From CAZCTC01 sp964501335 (GTDB lineage: Bacteria; Chloroflexota; Anaerolineae; B4-G1; SLSP01), in NCBI GenBank assembly GCA_964501335.1, contig CAZCTC010000121.1, positions 1 to 14,265 on the forward strand: 14,265 nucleotides of DNA. The letters run 5' to 3'. Within the stretch, counting starts at the first letter, position 1. The number at the start of each line of letters is the position of its first letter. The notes below the pieces were generated by a model. That model did no database searches and was not told where the DNA came from. It worked only from the letters and a program-made list of their open reading frames with translations. Positions 14,224 through 14,265 of the stretch are shown here, piece by piece. The position numbers and the translations under genes are program-made.

Positions 14224-14265
14224 GTTTTGTGCAAATAGAGCCCCGAGTGCTCAAATCGAAGCAAA

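Overview
The window looks like a chromosomal stretch from an uncultured, moderately GC-rich bacterium. The best guess is Chloroflexota (Anaerolineae-like). That rests on the style of the proteins (long WD40, HEAT and TPR proteins, a secreted protein with a 'TYQG...ADGVYDLQFSLY' N-terminus, a PfkA with a GGNGSQTG loop) and on CCCTCACCCC/CCCCTCTCCC-type intergenic repeats. It is an inference from appearance; there is no rRNA or other marker gene to confirm it. A run of exactly 100 N at 6788-6887 shows a scaffolded draft assembly.

Layout. 62-382 (+) encodes a small zinc-ribbon-like protein. It converges, across a perfect 18-bp hairpin, on a minus-strand group: a transglutaminase-like protein (433-1290), a TPR protein (1393-2997) and ATP-dependent 6-phosphofructokinase (3073-4044). 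A repeat-rich gap (4045-4418) is followed by a secreted protein with a predicted seven-bladed propeller (4419-6497, minus). A second, larger repeat block (6498-7301) holds 69-bp tandem repeats, the assembly gap and a composite palindromic element. An 831-residue HEAT-repeat protein follows (7302-9797, minus). A third repeat block (9798-10332) leads into a plus-strand pair: a 780-residue, roughly 14-repeat WD40 protein (10333-12675) and, 9 bases later, a 208-residue HEAT-like protein (12685-13311). A minus-strand P-loop kinase (13369-13983) converges on them. Behind it lies an inverted copy of the repeat element (about 14090-14223).

Genes together. Apart from glycolytic PFK, nearly everything here is a repeat-built binding scaffold (TPR, HEAT, WD40, secreted propeller) with no obvious shared pathway. 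The only convincing operon is WD40 plus HEAT-like. No CRISPR array, toxin-antitoxin pair, phage gene, transposase or complete defence system can be seen. The WD40 protein does carry the kind of helical linker that joins STAND NTPases to WD40 sensors, but it has no NTPase.

Most interesting signal. It is intergenic: a dispersed family of hairpin elements. A conserved box (core CGGMTCTGGAAAARGCC) leads into a hairpin whose base is always ATGTTTTC/GAAAACAT and whose loop is TCTG. The stem interior differs between copies, with both arms changed together. An A-rich segment ending in ACTCTCTCCCCC and a tail (TTTGCGGGRCGYTACAAGG) follow. Three genes (zinc-ribbon, WD40, kinase) have a copy or part of one directly upstream in the same orientation; other copies sit at gene 3' ends. 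It could be a MITE-like mobile element, a structured RNA or leader, or both; one window cannot decide.
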